Shown one piece after another: positions 12,263-25,200 of a stretch of DNA of 64,000 nt. Positions within the stretch are counted from its first letter, which is position 1, and each line of letters opens with the position of its first letter. A program made the translations under genes and the position numbers. The notes beneath the pieces are model-generated. The model ran no database searches. It had not been told where the DNA came from and saw nothing but the letters and a program-made list of their open reading frames with translations. Source of the stretch: Oenanthe sinensis (lineage: Eukaryota > Streptophyta > Magnoliopsida > Apiales > Apiaceae); assembly GCA_028671895.1 (NCBI GenBank), contig CM053802.1, positions 38,602,201 to 38,666,200 of the forward strand. The letters run 5' to 3'.

Positions 12263-15200
12263 TAAAAGTCATATGACTAGTCCTATTTGTAATAAGTAGA
12301 TGACAACTCAACTCAGGTAAGAAAGCGAAGAAAATAATAAATATTGAATATAGAGGAAGAATAAAAAGAAGCCAAGACATGACATGACAAGACACAAAGA
12401 CCACTACAGCAGAAATGAGAATCAACATTGTAGTTAGTCATCCGTGAACTAGACCAGTGCATAGGGTGTCAACAATGTCAGTGAAGATTCGTCATCAACA
12501 AGTTCAAGTGGTTAAAAAGAATGACAGAAGACAGAAGCTAGAAGCTCAAAGGGATACAGGTTTGTTTGAAATGCAGTGTACAAGAGTCAGAATCCAAGAT
12601 TGAATATTTGACTGGGTACATGCAGTGGTGAAAAGAAGTATCGGCTAGTTTAAAGAGTCAAATTATTTAAGGAACAGAGGTACTTCTAATTGCAACGGTA
12701 GATACAACTAAACAGGCCTGACGGTACAGACTTTAAGACAAGACGGAAAAAGTATTGACACTGAAGAAATGCAGAGTAATATATTCGTAAAAGTCGAACC
12801 CCGGTTGGAATTGATTTATCATTCCCAAGTGAAAAGGAGTTCGGTTCCAAACGTTCATAAGACCACAGCTTAGAGCGTAAGGATTTATTTAATTAATAAA
12901 TATTTTAATTATTTAGTAAATTATATTTATAAATATCTAAATAATATTAGATATTTATTTTTATAATTTCTAAATTAAATTTATTATTTATTAATAAAAG
13001 ATTATAAGCTGTGCGGGTCGAAAAACATTTCTACGGAGCCTGTCTATAATAAGACGAAATAGGCCCCTTTTCAATTTAAATATGGCAGGAGATGTTTTCA
13101 ACCAATCAGAAGCTGCCATGTGTCCATTCAAGTGGAAAGAAATGAAAAAGTTGTTGATTCAAAGTGTCATACTGAGAAGAATAGAAATGTCATACCGAGT
13201 GATAATAAGTCATACCGAGTAGAATTTCTAAAGGTCATGCTGAATTGATTTTATTTAATTACAATAAGTCATACCGATTTTTTTAATTAAATAAAATCTG
13301 AATATGACTTAAAAAAAGGTCATACCGAATTTTCAGAAAGTCATACCGAATTTCTGAAAGTCATACCGAGTGAAATAAGTCATGCCCAGCTTTCTGAAGA
13401 GTCATACAAGGCCTAATTTCAATAAATAAAGTCATAGTGAAAAAGGTCATGCTAGGTTTGCAACCTCTATAAATATGAGGCCAGGGGCTTCATTTTTCAG
13501 AAGTAGAAAAACAGTCAAATTCAGCAATTTGTCTGCAACGTCATATTCACAGACTTTCTGTGCTGGTTTGAGTTTAATTCTTTAAGTAGAACAATTCATG
13601 TCAAATTTGATCTAGGAATTAAATGTTTATTCTACCGAATGTTGTAACACCCATTCAAGTTTAATATACATATTTTGTAGGGTTTCGTGACACAAACGCA
13701 GCGGAATAAACGTGAAAAATAAATCAAAATAGCGAAACCCTCCGCAGGATCCATGCGAAAACAAAAGATTTAATTCGGAGATAAAGAATAAATACCTTTA
13801 GAAGCTTTAACAGTTCATTAATGGAAGATTAATGGAGGTCCAAAGCTTGTTTAATCACCACGTATCCCGCTCTCGCGATCTACGCTCTACGGTATCCACA
13901 CGAACACTTTTCATGAAGGATTGATGTGTACTAGCACCCGAAAACTTCTTTTCTCTCTATCTTCCTCCTCTCTCAGAGCGGCTAGGGTTTTTGTAAAATC
14001 TCTCATTTATTAAATCAGCCCATAAAGAGATTATATAGAGAGAGGAATAAGTTTTCTAATTATAATCCAATTATAATTAATACTAATCCAAAATTCTAAA
14101 TTATTTAATTAAGTCTCACTTAATTAATTAATTATTAATTTTGGAATTAGTTTAAGTAATTCATTTATTCTATTTATATAATTAATTAAGTCATACTTAA
14201 TTAATATCATAAATAAAATAAATTACTTATTTAATTTAAATTCATAATTTAAATTATTTCTCCTTCAAATGTTCTTTGTGTGTGACCCTGTAGGTTATTA
14301 TTACGTTGGCAACAATTTTAATATCTAATTAAAATTGTAAACAATGAGCGGCATCTAGTAATACATCATTGCTACCCAAGTAATAATAATAAATCGGTGA
14401 TTCGATTAAGCCTTTCGTGAATAATGTTCCATGTAATATAATCCCTTTAATCTTGATATTATAGATTAAACTCAAGGCATGTCTCGTGTCATCCTCTTCA
14501 TAATTTAATCTTTATTTTCTTGATCGATGAGTAGACTATTAAAATCAAATCAACATTTGAGCACGGCCGTGCATTTCATAGTCTCACTCAAACAAGAGGC
14601 CAATAATATCACTCCTAAAATTAGGAGGATTAAATCCCATCTAGATCATTCATATTTCTCATACGATTCATAATATACCCAATGTCCACTTTTATCATCA
14701 CCCGGTCAAAGGTAACTTTTAATGTAATCAAAGTAAATTAATTCTCGTATAGAAATATAATGATTTCAGGTCTAAGGATCATTACACCATTATCACAGTG
14801 AGAATTACTTATGACACTTACTTAACATGTAGAATCTCACAGCGGGTCATTCCAGTGCCATGCATTGATACATGCACTTATGTTCTTGACTTTAGTATCC
14901 CCATACCTATGACCAATGAGATGTGGTCATCTGTCAAGAAACATACTAGTCTTTGTGCATTATTATTGTCCTTAAATAATAATACTCGACTAGGGAATTT
15001 TAGGAATAAGATACTATTCATATAATCTCATTTTTAAGTCACATACTTAAAGATATAGAATACGTATCAAAATTCCAAGGAAATTTATTATGCTTTCAAT
15101 TTATTACGCAGTAAACAAAACATAATAAATAAATAATCAATAAAACATAATCATTAATAATAAATATTTTCCTTAAAATATAAAAAGTATTGTCTCTAGA

Positions 15201-15352
15201 GCACAATTACTAACATATTTAACTTGAATCTTGTTTACTTACTTGCTAATTTTCTATATCTTAAATGTTATATCATAAAAATAGAAAGCTAGTAAGTTAG
15301 CCTCCCAAACACTACAAGGAGTTCAACCCCCCTTCTACGATACTTCCGGGAC
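12263..15352 (+). repeat. 5' LTR of element C (interrupted at 13676-15215, 3' end damaged)
   Basis: It pairs with 18717-20341 over its whole length. Differences: it starts TAAAAGTC rather than TGAAAGTC, lacks about 75 bp near its end (present at 20231-20306 in the 3' LTR), and stops at GGGACC without the final CAACA and primer-binding site. TATAAATAT lies at 13468-13476. About ten GTCATACCGA-type words occupy 13160-13450. Confidence 0.88.
13676..15215 (-). mobile_element. Solo LTR 2 of element A's family, inverted
   Basis: 1540 bp, reverse orientation (TGTAGGGTTTCG...CTAACA), flanked by the TSD TATTT (13671-13675 and 15216-15220). The uninterrupted target is visible in the 3' LTR of C at about 20120-20140, which proves the insertion. 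It carries the same extra 32-bp block as solo LTR 1 (about 14104-14136). Confidence 0.97.
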
Positions 15353-16800
15353 CATTTGTAAAATGATTTGTTTTCAAACACTTGTTTTAATGTTTGTTGC
15401 ACATTGATTCAAAGTACCTAAACAGTGGTTATTGCTTTGAAGGACTTGTACTGTATTGCTAAGAATACATCCACCCCTATTGTTATGAATTTTTCTATTT
15501 TAAGTTAGGGATAATAGTAGGTGGACGAAAATGATGAATATCATAATTGCTTTATGAATCGGAAAATCATAGTCATCTATCTGATAATGATGGTTTGCAA
15601 AACTATTTTCAAATAGTACAGTATTAAGGTATAAAGGAAAAGAGTCATTTTATTGAGATATAATTTGGTAAGAGAGTTGAATTTCTTCTTTGGTATAAAT
15701 TTCCGCGTTTTATTATGGGAAGTTTGCCTTATAGGAAATTCATAAAGGATAAAAACTTTCTTCTATGATACAACTTTCCCGCGTTTTATTATGGGATATG
15801 TATCTTAAAGAAAATTTCGTATCATGCTCTTAAATGATAAATCTTTAGTTCCGACAAAACTCTTTTACTGAAAGTGTTTTAATGTAATCTATTACCACTC
15901 CTTATTATATTTTTCCTTCTCTTCAGGATGAAAAATATGTTTTGGAATGTTAAGGTGATTATCTTTTTATCTCGATTGGTTCTTTTTTTATCTCGATTAG
16001 TTGTTATTTTTTTTTAACAATTGGTACATATTGTTTTTGTTTTCAAATTTTTAGTATTATTATTTCTATAGATATATATGTGTGTAAGTTTATTTTTTAT
16101 TTTTTTATTTTTCTTATAAATTGGCATATTTTATTTTTATAGTTATTTTTATTTTTTTTTGTTGGCATATTTTATTTATTTATTTTTATTTCATTTTATT
16201 TATAAAATTTATTTTTATTTGCGAGAAATTGTTCTAAGAATCATAAGTATTAAATGTCAATATTTAAAGGACTTGTGAATTTCTTTACATCAACTTTCTC
16301 GAGCCTACATATATCACTGATAATTGTTATGAGTATAATTGTCATATGCTTGAGTAACAATTATTAGATATAATGTATGAAGTTAAATGCTAATTTTCAT
16401 TCCTATGATTATTTAGTATTTAGAAAGAGTATTTTATCTTATTAAAATTATGAATTGAAGCAATTCATCGTTTATTAGTTTCATAGTTTTAATACGATGA
16501 GATATTAGGAGCATAATTACTTGCTTTTTGAAATTATTATTAATTATCATATTTTGATAGTTTGTTATTGTTTAATTGCAATTAATTATGATTCTTGTTG
16601 TTAGTGATAATATATATATTGTTTATCTGAAAGTCACTAATAATAAAAGCATATCTGTGTCCTGCCGAACAAGAGCAATCGACTCGAGGTAAAAGCAGGT
16701 AATCTCGATCTTGATATATTATCTAATTAATTTGTATAAATATATATATATACAATTGATATATTGAGCCCTCAGTGGCTATAGGACAAGATCAAGGGAT
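15353..16800 (+). other. Element C internal region, unassigned AT-rich part
   Basis: This is where gag and pol would be expected, but no Copia protein text is found in any frame. T-rich runs occupy 15960-16210. The word CCGCGTTTTATTATGGGA occurs twice, near 15702 and 15779. The origin of this filler is unknown. Confidence 0.5.
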
Positions 16801-16819
16801 TGAAAACATACAATCTCTA

Positions 16820-18510
16820 ACACATATCATAGAACCACAAACACTCAAACAGATACAACTTCATCTACTAAACCCCTGAAAAGAAAAGTATTTTCAACTA
16901 AAAAGGGTGAGAGAGTAAGTGCCTTTAGTGCACTAGAAAAGAGAAGTATCTATGAGTGTTCCAGCAGCTCTGCCTCTAGTTAGAATATGAAATTGAAACC
17001 AAGGCAACTGCTAACTAATTTATATCCTCTCAAAAGGGTATAGATTTACAAATGGCAAAATTGTTACTAGGTTCGTCATCTTAACATGATGAGTCTATTG
17101 AATTCGGCCTGTCAGCCAAGGCCATTTGTAAAGAGTCAACTTCATCTGGACACTCTCAAACACTGCAAACCATAAATGTATATATTCAAATGCACTGTAA
17201 GGATTGTCACACACTAAGGATGAATTGACGGAAGCAATTATTCTAAACTTCCATATCAAGGAAGGAAGGATGATTGATGATTCTGACTGAATCAACATGC
17301 CTTCACAGGCGTCAGGAGGAAACTTGGATCATTTACTACAATATAGATCCTTGTCTCCCTCCCTAGATGGAACATATCTGGATTCCTAACGGAATAGATC
17401 ATCTTAGATGATCAGCAACTCATTGAATCTATTCCTGAAGCAATTCAGTTTGTAAAGTCAAATATTTTAATGGATTCAATTGAGGACGGAGATTTACGAA
17501 ACCCCATTGCACCACCAGTGACCTCTCTTGAAGGGGCTATGGTGATCTTTCTTGCAGGTACAAACGATTGTGTCATCCGTACTGAGAGAGAGAAATAGTG
17601 TTGTGAGGAAAGAGTGAAACACAAGTGAGAAAGAGTGAAAATATATATTCTATGAGTGAAACACTTAGAGAGTATATGAGCGAAACACTTGTCAGAAACA
17701 CAAAGGAAAATCACACACTAGCACAATTACCAAATCCCATTCCCAATTCCCTGTTACAAATTTCTAATGTTACTCAACTAAGGGGGATGAAATTTCTTCT
17801 GATAAGGATTCTGAAGAGGATTACTCAACTAAGGGGGAGAAGTGTTGAACAGTTCGATCTGTTCAACAAGATCCAAAAAGGGAGAAGTAGATCCAAAAAG
17901 GGAGAAGTGTTGAACAAGATCCAAAGGGGAGAATTGTTTAACAAAGGCTTTTACTAGAAGAGGATTACTCCATTGTTGAACAAGAAAATGGGGTATATAA
18001 CAACATGCTTGGATTGGATCCATTTGATTTTAGAAAATTCTTGTATATAGGATTAACTGGATTTTCTAAAATGCATAACATGTTTTAGTTTGCATTTTTT
18101 ATATCTGCGATGGTTTAATGCTGTATGTATGCCATGTCTGTTGTTACCTCTATTAAATTGGTTGGATAATTCACATAAGGGGAGAATGAATTCACCTTGG
18201 GAGATAAGTGAAGACAGAAGTTGGAGAAACAGAGGATAGATGGTAAGAAGAGAACAAGACTTCATCCCTGCCATCCTAAAGGGGAGTAGTGATGAGTCTG
18301 AGAAATGAAGATAATACTACTTGTATAATATGTTCAGTGCTAGAGGAACAAATATCTTTCATTTCAGTTTCACAAGAAATTTGGAAATGCGGAATCTGAT
18401 ACAGAGAAACCAGTCATTGAAGATGTACCAATGACACCTGGTCACAAAAGTTAAACTCTAGAAGAAGGTGAAGTTGATACTTCTGAAGCTGGTAATGATA
18501 GGTAAGTCAA
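16820..18510 (+). pseudogene. ORF3 relic of element C
   Basis: Decayed relative of the third ORF of B and D. The clearest matches are CTCAACTAAGGGGGA at about 17770 and 17825 (STKGEK in B's ORF3); a stretch near 17525-17570 reading like the AIVIYAGTAS region; and the last codons at about 18430-18490, which read like VPMTPGHK..TLEEGEVDTSEA and match the C-terminus of ORF3 in B and D (PRTPVHK..ILEEGEVDTSED). Stops and frameshifts are frequent. Repeated GAGTGAAACACTT words lie at 17605-17700. Confidence 0.6.
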
Positions 18511-18702
18511 GATAGAACTTTGTTAAATATGTTCAGTCTAGAGGAACATCTATCTTATATTTATCTTTCATAATTGAAATCTGGAAATGTATTATATGAT
18601 CCAGAAAATAATTTATTATTTACAGTTCTTAAATGTCATTTTATTTTCTTAGTTGTTAGTTGAGTTATCCTCTAGGAATTTGTGTGTTAAATGTTTAACA
18701 AC

Positions 18703-18716
18703 AAATAGGGAGAGAT
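18703..18716 (+). promoter_or_regulatory. Polypurine tract of element C
   Basis: AAATAGGGAGAGAT immediately precedes the 3' LTR. In B and D the equivalent is AAATAGGGGGAGAT. Confidence 0.85.
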
Positions 18717-20341
18717 TGAAAGTCATATGACTAGTCCTATTTGTAATAAATAGATGACAACTCAACTCAGGTAAGAAAGTGAAGTAAATAATAAATATTG
18801 AATATAGAGGAAGAACAAAAAGAAGCCAAGACATGACATGACAAGACACAAAGACCACTACAGCAGAAATGAGAATCAACATTGTAGTTAGTCATCCGTG
18901 AACCAGACCAGTGCACAGGGTGTCAACAATGTTAGTGAAGATTCGTCATCAACAAGTTCAAGTGGTTAAAAAGAATGACAGAAGACAGAAGCTAGAAGCT
19001 CAAAGGGATACAGGTTTGTTTGGAATGCAGTGTACATGAATCAGAATCCAAGATTGAATATTTGACTGGGTACATGCAGTGGTGAAAAGAAGTATCGGCT
19101 AGTTTAAAGAGTCAAATTATTTAAGGAATAGAGGTACTTCTAATTGCAACGGTAGATACAGCTAAACAGGCCTGACGGTACAGACTTTAAGACAAGACGG
19201 AAAAAGTATTGACACTGAAGAAATGCAGAGTAATATATTCGTAAAAGTCGAACCCCGGTTGGAATTGATTTATCATTCCCAAGTGAAAAGGAGTTCGGTT
19301 CTAGACGTTTATAAGACCACAGCTTAGAGCGTAAGGATTTATTTAATTAATAAATATTTTATTTATTTAGTAAATTATATTTATAAATATCTAAATAATA
19401 TTAGATATTTATTTTTATAATTTCTGAATTAAATTTATTATTTATTAATTAAAGATTATAAGTTGTGCGGGTCGAAAAACATTTCTACGGAGCCTGTCTA
19501 TAATAAGACGTAATAGGCCCCTTTTCATTTTGAATTTGGCAGGAGATTTTTTCAACCAATCAGAAACTGCCACGTGTCCATTCAAGTGGAAAGAAATGAA
19601 AAAAGCTGTTGATTCAAAGTGTCATACGGAGAAGAATAAAAATGTTATACCGAGTGATAATAAGTCATACCGAGAAGAATTTCTAAAGGTCATGCTGAAT
19701 TGATTTTATTTAATTAAAATAAGTCATACCGATTTTTTTAATTAAATAAAATCCGAATATGACTTTAAAAAAAGTCATACCGAATTTTCAGAAAGTCATA
19801 CCGAATTTCTGAAAGTCATACCGAGTTAAATAAGTCATCCCAGCTTTCTGAAGAGTCATACAAGGCCTAATTTCAATAAATAAAGTCATAGTGAAAAATG
19901 TCATGCTAGGTTTGCAACCTCTATAAATATGAGGCCAGGGGCTTCATTTTTCAGAAGTAGAAAAACAGTCAAATTCAGCAATTTGTCTGCAACGTCATAT
20001 TCACAAACTTTCTGTGCTGGTTTGAGTTTAATTCCTTAAGTAGAACAATTCATGTCAAATTTGTTCTAGAAATTAAATGTTTATTCTACCGAATGTTGTA
20101 ACACCCATTCAAGTTTAATATACATATTTAACTTGAATCTTGTTTACTTACTTGCTAATTTTCTATATCTTAAATGTTATATCATAAAAATAGAAAGCTA
20201 GTAAGTCAGCCTCTCAAACACTACAAGGACTTTAACCCTCAGCTTAAGCAATAATTTAATTCCACAAATTCTGAAAAGAATTTTAAATTGTTGTCAGTAT
20301 CGCATTCAACCCCCCTTCTACGATACTTCCGGGACCCAACA
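18717..20341 (+). repeat. 3' LTR of element C
   Basis: 1625 bp, TGAAAGTC...CCAACA. It has about twelve GTCATACCGA-type words at 19619-19905, then TATAAATAT at 19922-19930. It contains the intact target site of solo LTR 2. Confidence 0.93.
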
Positions 20342-20653
20342 AGCGGGTTGCCCTCATCTGGGGACGTAGAACGTGTACTACATTTGCGGTGGATCTAATG
20401 TTGACCTTTAGTTAAAGAATCCGAGAAATAGTTGTAGTAGACCAGATAGAGCCCAGGGTTTCCGGGTCAATTTCGGATCCATGATGTCATTGAGCCTTAT
20501 ACTGGGCTTTGACCTATACGAATAAGCCCTAATGTAGAGACCTTTTCCAAGAAGGTTCATCTTGCCATTCCTTTGCCTACTTTGATTCGAATAAGGACTC
20601 TCTTTTCCTATTGGGCCTCTGCTTTGCCAGAACTACGTGGGCTTGATCATCTA
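20342..20653 (+). repeat. Host Gypsy-like LTR, fourth piece
   Basis: About 310 bp of moderately GC-rich non-coding DNA between elements C and B. It ends with ATCTA, the TSD of B, and continues at 34323 into a TATA box, so it would be U3 sequence. Confidence 0.5.
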
Positions 20654-22045
20654 TGTTGGTCCCTGATATTGTAGAAGGGGGGTTGAATACAATATCTGAA
20701 AATTAACCGCGGAATAATTAGGATTAAAAATATTATTTTAATTACTCGCGAAATATTAATTATAATGAAATACTGTTCAAGTGAAAGATATAATTTTAAC
20801 TTGATTTGTATTACACAATTAATATGAAGATTAGATTTTATAACTGATATAAAAATCTAGAACGAATTCGACATGAAGTGTTCGAGTTTAATCAATTATA
20901 TTCAAACTTGCACAGAAATCTGTGAATATTACAATGCAGACAAATTTCTGAATTTGAACTGATTTTCTTAACACTAACAAATGAAGCAAGAACCTCATAT
21001 TTATAGAGGTTGGAAAAAGGCTGGTATGACCTTTTTCCATATGACTTAATTTCAAGAAAATAAGTCTGTATGACTTATTTTAACACTTGTATGACTTATA
21101 AAAGACTGGGTATGACTTATTTCTGGTCGGTATGACCTTTTAAAATTCGGTATGACTTATTGAAAGTCATATTCAGATTTTATTTAATTAAAACAAATCG
21201 GTATGACTTATTTTAAATAAACAAAATAATTCCAGCATGACCTTTTGATCAGCTTTGCTCGGTATGACTTATCAATATGCTCGGTATGACTTATGCTAAC
21301 ATGCTCGGTATGACTTATATATATATATATATATAAAGAATTTCGGTATGACTTATTGATAAGTCATACTAGCAGTTTATATATATCTATATAAGTCATT
21401 TTAAAGCATTTCTTTTATAGTAAATTAATTCTACTTAATTTAATTAGTTAATTTACAAATTAAATTAATTTCAACTTGAATTAATTTAATTAGATAAATT
21501 AAAAAATTAATTAACAATTGATAGTAGAATTAAAATACTATCTTTAGTCGCAGCCGTGCTGATAGTCTTGAAATCTTCCTGTCTTTTCTTCGTCTTCTAA
21601 TCTTGAAACCTCTTGAATTAAATGAAGAATAAATATTATATTAGTTGACACACAAATGTACTGTCTGGTTCATTTGTGTCATCCCAATAAATATTCTCCA
21701 TTTAAATAACATTTAACTAGAGGCCTTCTGTCATTAATTCTTCTTCACTGTTTGCATTCTTCTTCTGGAATCTGCTTGTAGTAATCATTTGAAATCTTCT
21801 ATATCTTCTGTCTTCTATAGAAGTACTTCCTCATTATTAATTTCACTGACGCTTGAACATGGAAATGAACTTCATCCAGTGTTGAGTAGCAATCCTACAA
21901 AATACCTCTGATACTTGGATCCTTTGTGATTAGTTGACTGTCTTCGTCTTGATTCCTGTTTAGTGTTTAGTATTTACTTCTCTTTATTAGTTAGAGTTGA
22001 GTTGCCATCTAATTATTACAAATAGGCCTAGTCATATGCCTTTCA
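20654..22045 (-). repeat. 3' LTR of element B
   Basis: 1392 bp. The array of TCGGTATGACTTAT-type words spans 21020-21360, and a TA microsatellite lies at about 21318-21334. Confidence 0.95.
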
Positions 22046-22059
22046 ATCTCCCCCTATTT
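22046..22059 (-). promoter_or_regulatory. Polypurine tract of element B
   Basis: On the minus strand AAATAGGGGGAGAT abuts the 3' LTR. The same sequence is found in D at 51654-51667. Confidence 0.9.
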
Positions 22060-22273
22060 GTTGTTAAACAATTAACACACAAATTCCTAGAGGATAACTC
22101 AACTAACAACTAAGAAAGTAGTACGACATTTAATGACTGTAAATAATAAACAAAAGTTCTGGTTTTATATTTAACAATTTTCCAGATTCATACTTAAAAG
22201 ATAAATACAAGATAGATGTTCCTCTAGCACTGAACAAATATTACAAAGTTTCTATCTTGTTCTATCTATGTCT

Positions 22274-25200
22274 TCAGTCTTCTGATGTATCAACTTCACC
22301 TTCTTCTAGGATTGAACCTTTATGAACAGGTGTCCTCGGTATTTGTTCAGATACTGATTGTTCTGTTGTAGTGGATTCTCCATACAACCTTCTTTGTTCA
22401 GCTCTTGCTAACTGCCACAGTACTTCCTGTTCAACAGGATCTACTATCTCTTCTTCTACATCAGATGGTTGTGTTGAATCTATCTTTGGTATTTGCCTGA
22501 TGTATGAATGAATTCTTTTTGACAGACAGTAGTTTCTTATCTTCTCTGCAGCATCCATTTTAGCTTGGGATTTGAAACCTTTTGACCTTAACATCCTTTC
22601 AACTTGAATCATGTACTTAACTGTGTAGCCCTTAAAAGATTCCTCATTTAACTGCATGATTTGATACAACTTGTTTGAGAAAAATCTTACCTCATGAGGA
22701 TCAAATAAGATCTGAGGACTGACAGCTGTAGCAAAGACTCTAAGTCTATCCCTGAGAAGTTCATTTTCTTCTGAGCTCCTCTTTATTTTGTTCAAGAACG
22801 TCCATATTACTGATAAACTTCTTTGCCTGAAAAACTCTAAGGAAATTCTGAATGTTCCATTCCTGTGTGTGTAGACTAGTACCCGCCAGTCTTCAAGAAT
22901 GTGATCCACTAGGATAGTGATGTAGTCCACTTCCTCTTTCAGAGCTTTCATGAAGTTGTCAATGTTGTCATTTGACTTTTCTAGACGCTCAATTATTGAT
23001 TTCAGATGCTTGTCTTCAAATGGACCCTTTTGTTGTTTGTCCATTATTTCTCTTGCAGTATCCCATTTCTTTCCAATCTTGAGCTGTACATCTCTCTTCT
23101 TTTCTCTGACTGCTATGGCCCAGAGATTTTGCTTTTCTTAGCTTTCTTCTTTTTCTGCCTTTGATCTTTCTATGACTAGAGCTTTCAGTTTTTCAGTTTT
23201 TGCATGACTTGCCTTGATGTCTTCTTTTAGTTTCTTCATTGCCTCTTCATAGGCTGGATCAACTTCTTTTTCTTCTGGAAACAGAAAATCTTCATCAAAT
23301 GCAATCTCTTCCTCAGCTCTGCAGTAGTCAGGAAAGATTGATTCATCATGAGCACTGTCATCAATGAATTTCTCTTGATCATAAAACTGTTTTTCTGGTT
23401 CTGGATCATACGATTGAAATTGATCTTCAGAATACAGTTTATCTTTCCCTTTGTCTTGAGTAGAAGCCCCTCCATCTTTAGCTACTTTCTCCTTTGATTT
23501 CTCCCCCTTAGTTGAGGGATCCTCTTGAGTTTTAGAGGCTTCAAAAGATGTCAACATTTTCTGCATAGTCAGATAGACTTGCTTCATTCCTTCATTCAAA
23601 TGTGTCATTCCATCATCCAGTTTGCTGAATCTTTGTGTAGAGATCTTTTCATTTTCAATGATTGTTAATGTCAAGCTTTTCTCAACCTCATCAATCTTTT
23701 CATGTAATTTGCTGACTTCTTTCATGTCTTCAGCAATAAGATTCTGTACATTTTGGATGTCTTGAGTTTTTAGAAGAATGGAGGTTTTGACATCATCAAC
23801 ATCTTTTCGTACTATTGTCAGCTGCTGTGTTACAGAGGCAGATGTAGATTTTTCTTCTGCTTGTGCTTTTACTTTTACCAACTCAGCCTGAACAATTTGC
23901 ATTTCTTTCTGGAGAGCTTCCATTTTAGATAATAGAACACTGTGTGTGTGTGCACTCAGCTCACTTGCACTCCTTTTTATCTCACTATCACTCTGTGCAT
24001 GTGTTTCACTTTGTGTTTGCCTCACATCACTCGTGTTTAGCTCTTCTCCAGATCCTGAAGCTGTACCTGCATATATAACAATAGCTTTTGAAGAGTCAAA
24101 TTGCTCTTCTGATGCCTGTGAAGGCGCGTCCTCAACAAGATTAACTTGAAGTGGCTCCGCTACTGACGTAGCTACTCCGTGAATGGAGTCCCATCTCCCT
24201 CTATGGAGTGGTTGCCTCTCAAATCCACCAGTGGATTCGAGACCTTTTAAAATCACTGGATGTAATATATCCAGGGGGGTCACCACCTTAGACAATGTAG
24301 TGAATGGCTCATTAGAGTCTGTGGTGCCCCTAAGTACCTTGGAGGGTAACTGATGCTGCACTGCATCGAAAATGTCATGGTCCACATCATAGGTGGCATC
24401 CGACCAGTTTTTATTAAAAACATTTTCTTCAACAAATGTGCCCTCATGTGTTTGTGAAACTGCAAGTGGAGGTCCTGCTAGTGTGAGAGCTAGCAGTGTG
24501 CTTTCCTCACTATCTGAAGCTGTAGCCGAACAGCGAATTAGATCACCTGGTTGAGCAAGTGTATCTAAAGAACCTTGGATGGCCATGTCAAAATCCATAT
24601 CCCATTGAGAGGAAAAGGATGAGTCTGCAGTTGTCTCTGGTTGAAATTTAAATCTTTTAGATTGTGGAGACAGAGCTGCGGGTTCACTCACATCAGCACC
24701 AAGACCCCTAACTATTCTGACAGGTTTCTTCCTTTTTCTGACTTTTAGCAAAGAAGAGGATGAAGGAGAAACTGTTTGAGGCTCTAATTCAGCTGGGGGC
24801 GGAACCTGTGTGTTTTCAGGTTCGTAGCTGATATCCTGGAGTGTAATAACACCATCATAGTCCGCCACAGATAAATCTAATAGTGCAGTAGATATTTCTA
24901 TAGGTATTGAACTAGAAGATTGTGAGTGAGATATTACCTGTTGATCTTGTGCCACTTGATCGACATGGTGAGCAGCTTCAAGTAGAAGGTGCACAGGATG
25001 TTCTAATTGCATAGGCACTTGTTCTTGCTCTTGTTCCTGCACAGGATTAGCAATATGATCTAATATCTCAGCCATGTAATCTGTCCTTATCACTTGCACA
25101 TTTTGAAACTTGGGGTTGTTGTGGAGCCTTGCAAATAGGTGGTTCTGAGAAGTCGGAGATTCTTCTACAGGACCATTCTGAAATAAGGCTTTGTCTTCTT

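Larger units (their letters stand above)
12263..20341 (+). mobile_element. Non-autonomous Copia-like element C (relative of B/D) with nested solo LTR
   Basis: The TSD AGCGG lies at 12258-12262 and 20342-20346. The 3' LTR (18717-20341) is complete. The 5' LTR starts at 12263, is split by a solo LTR, and is truncated at its end. LTR style (GTCATACCGA arrays, CCTCTATAAATATGAGG core promoter, end ...TACTTCCGGGACCCAACA) and polypurine tract match B and D. The internal 3.4 kb holds no gag or pol, only decayed ORF3-like text near its 3' end and unassigned AT-rich DNA. The primer-binding site has been lost. It could only have moved with proteins from a full-length relative. Confidence 0.85.
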
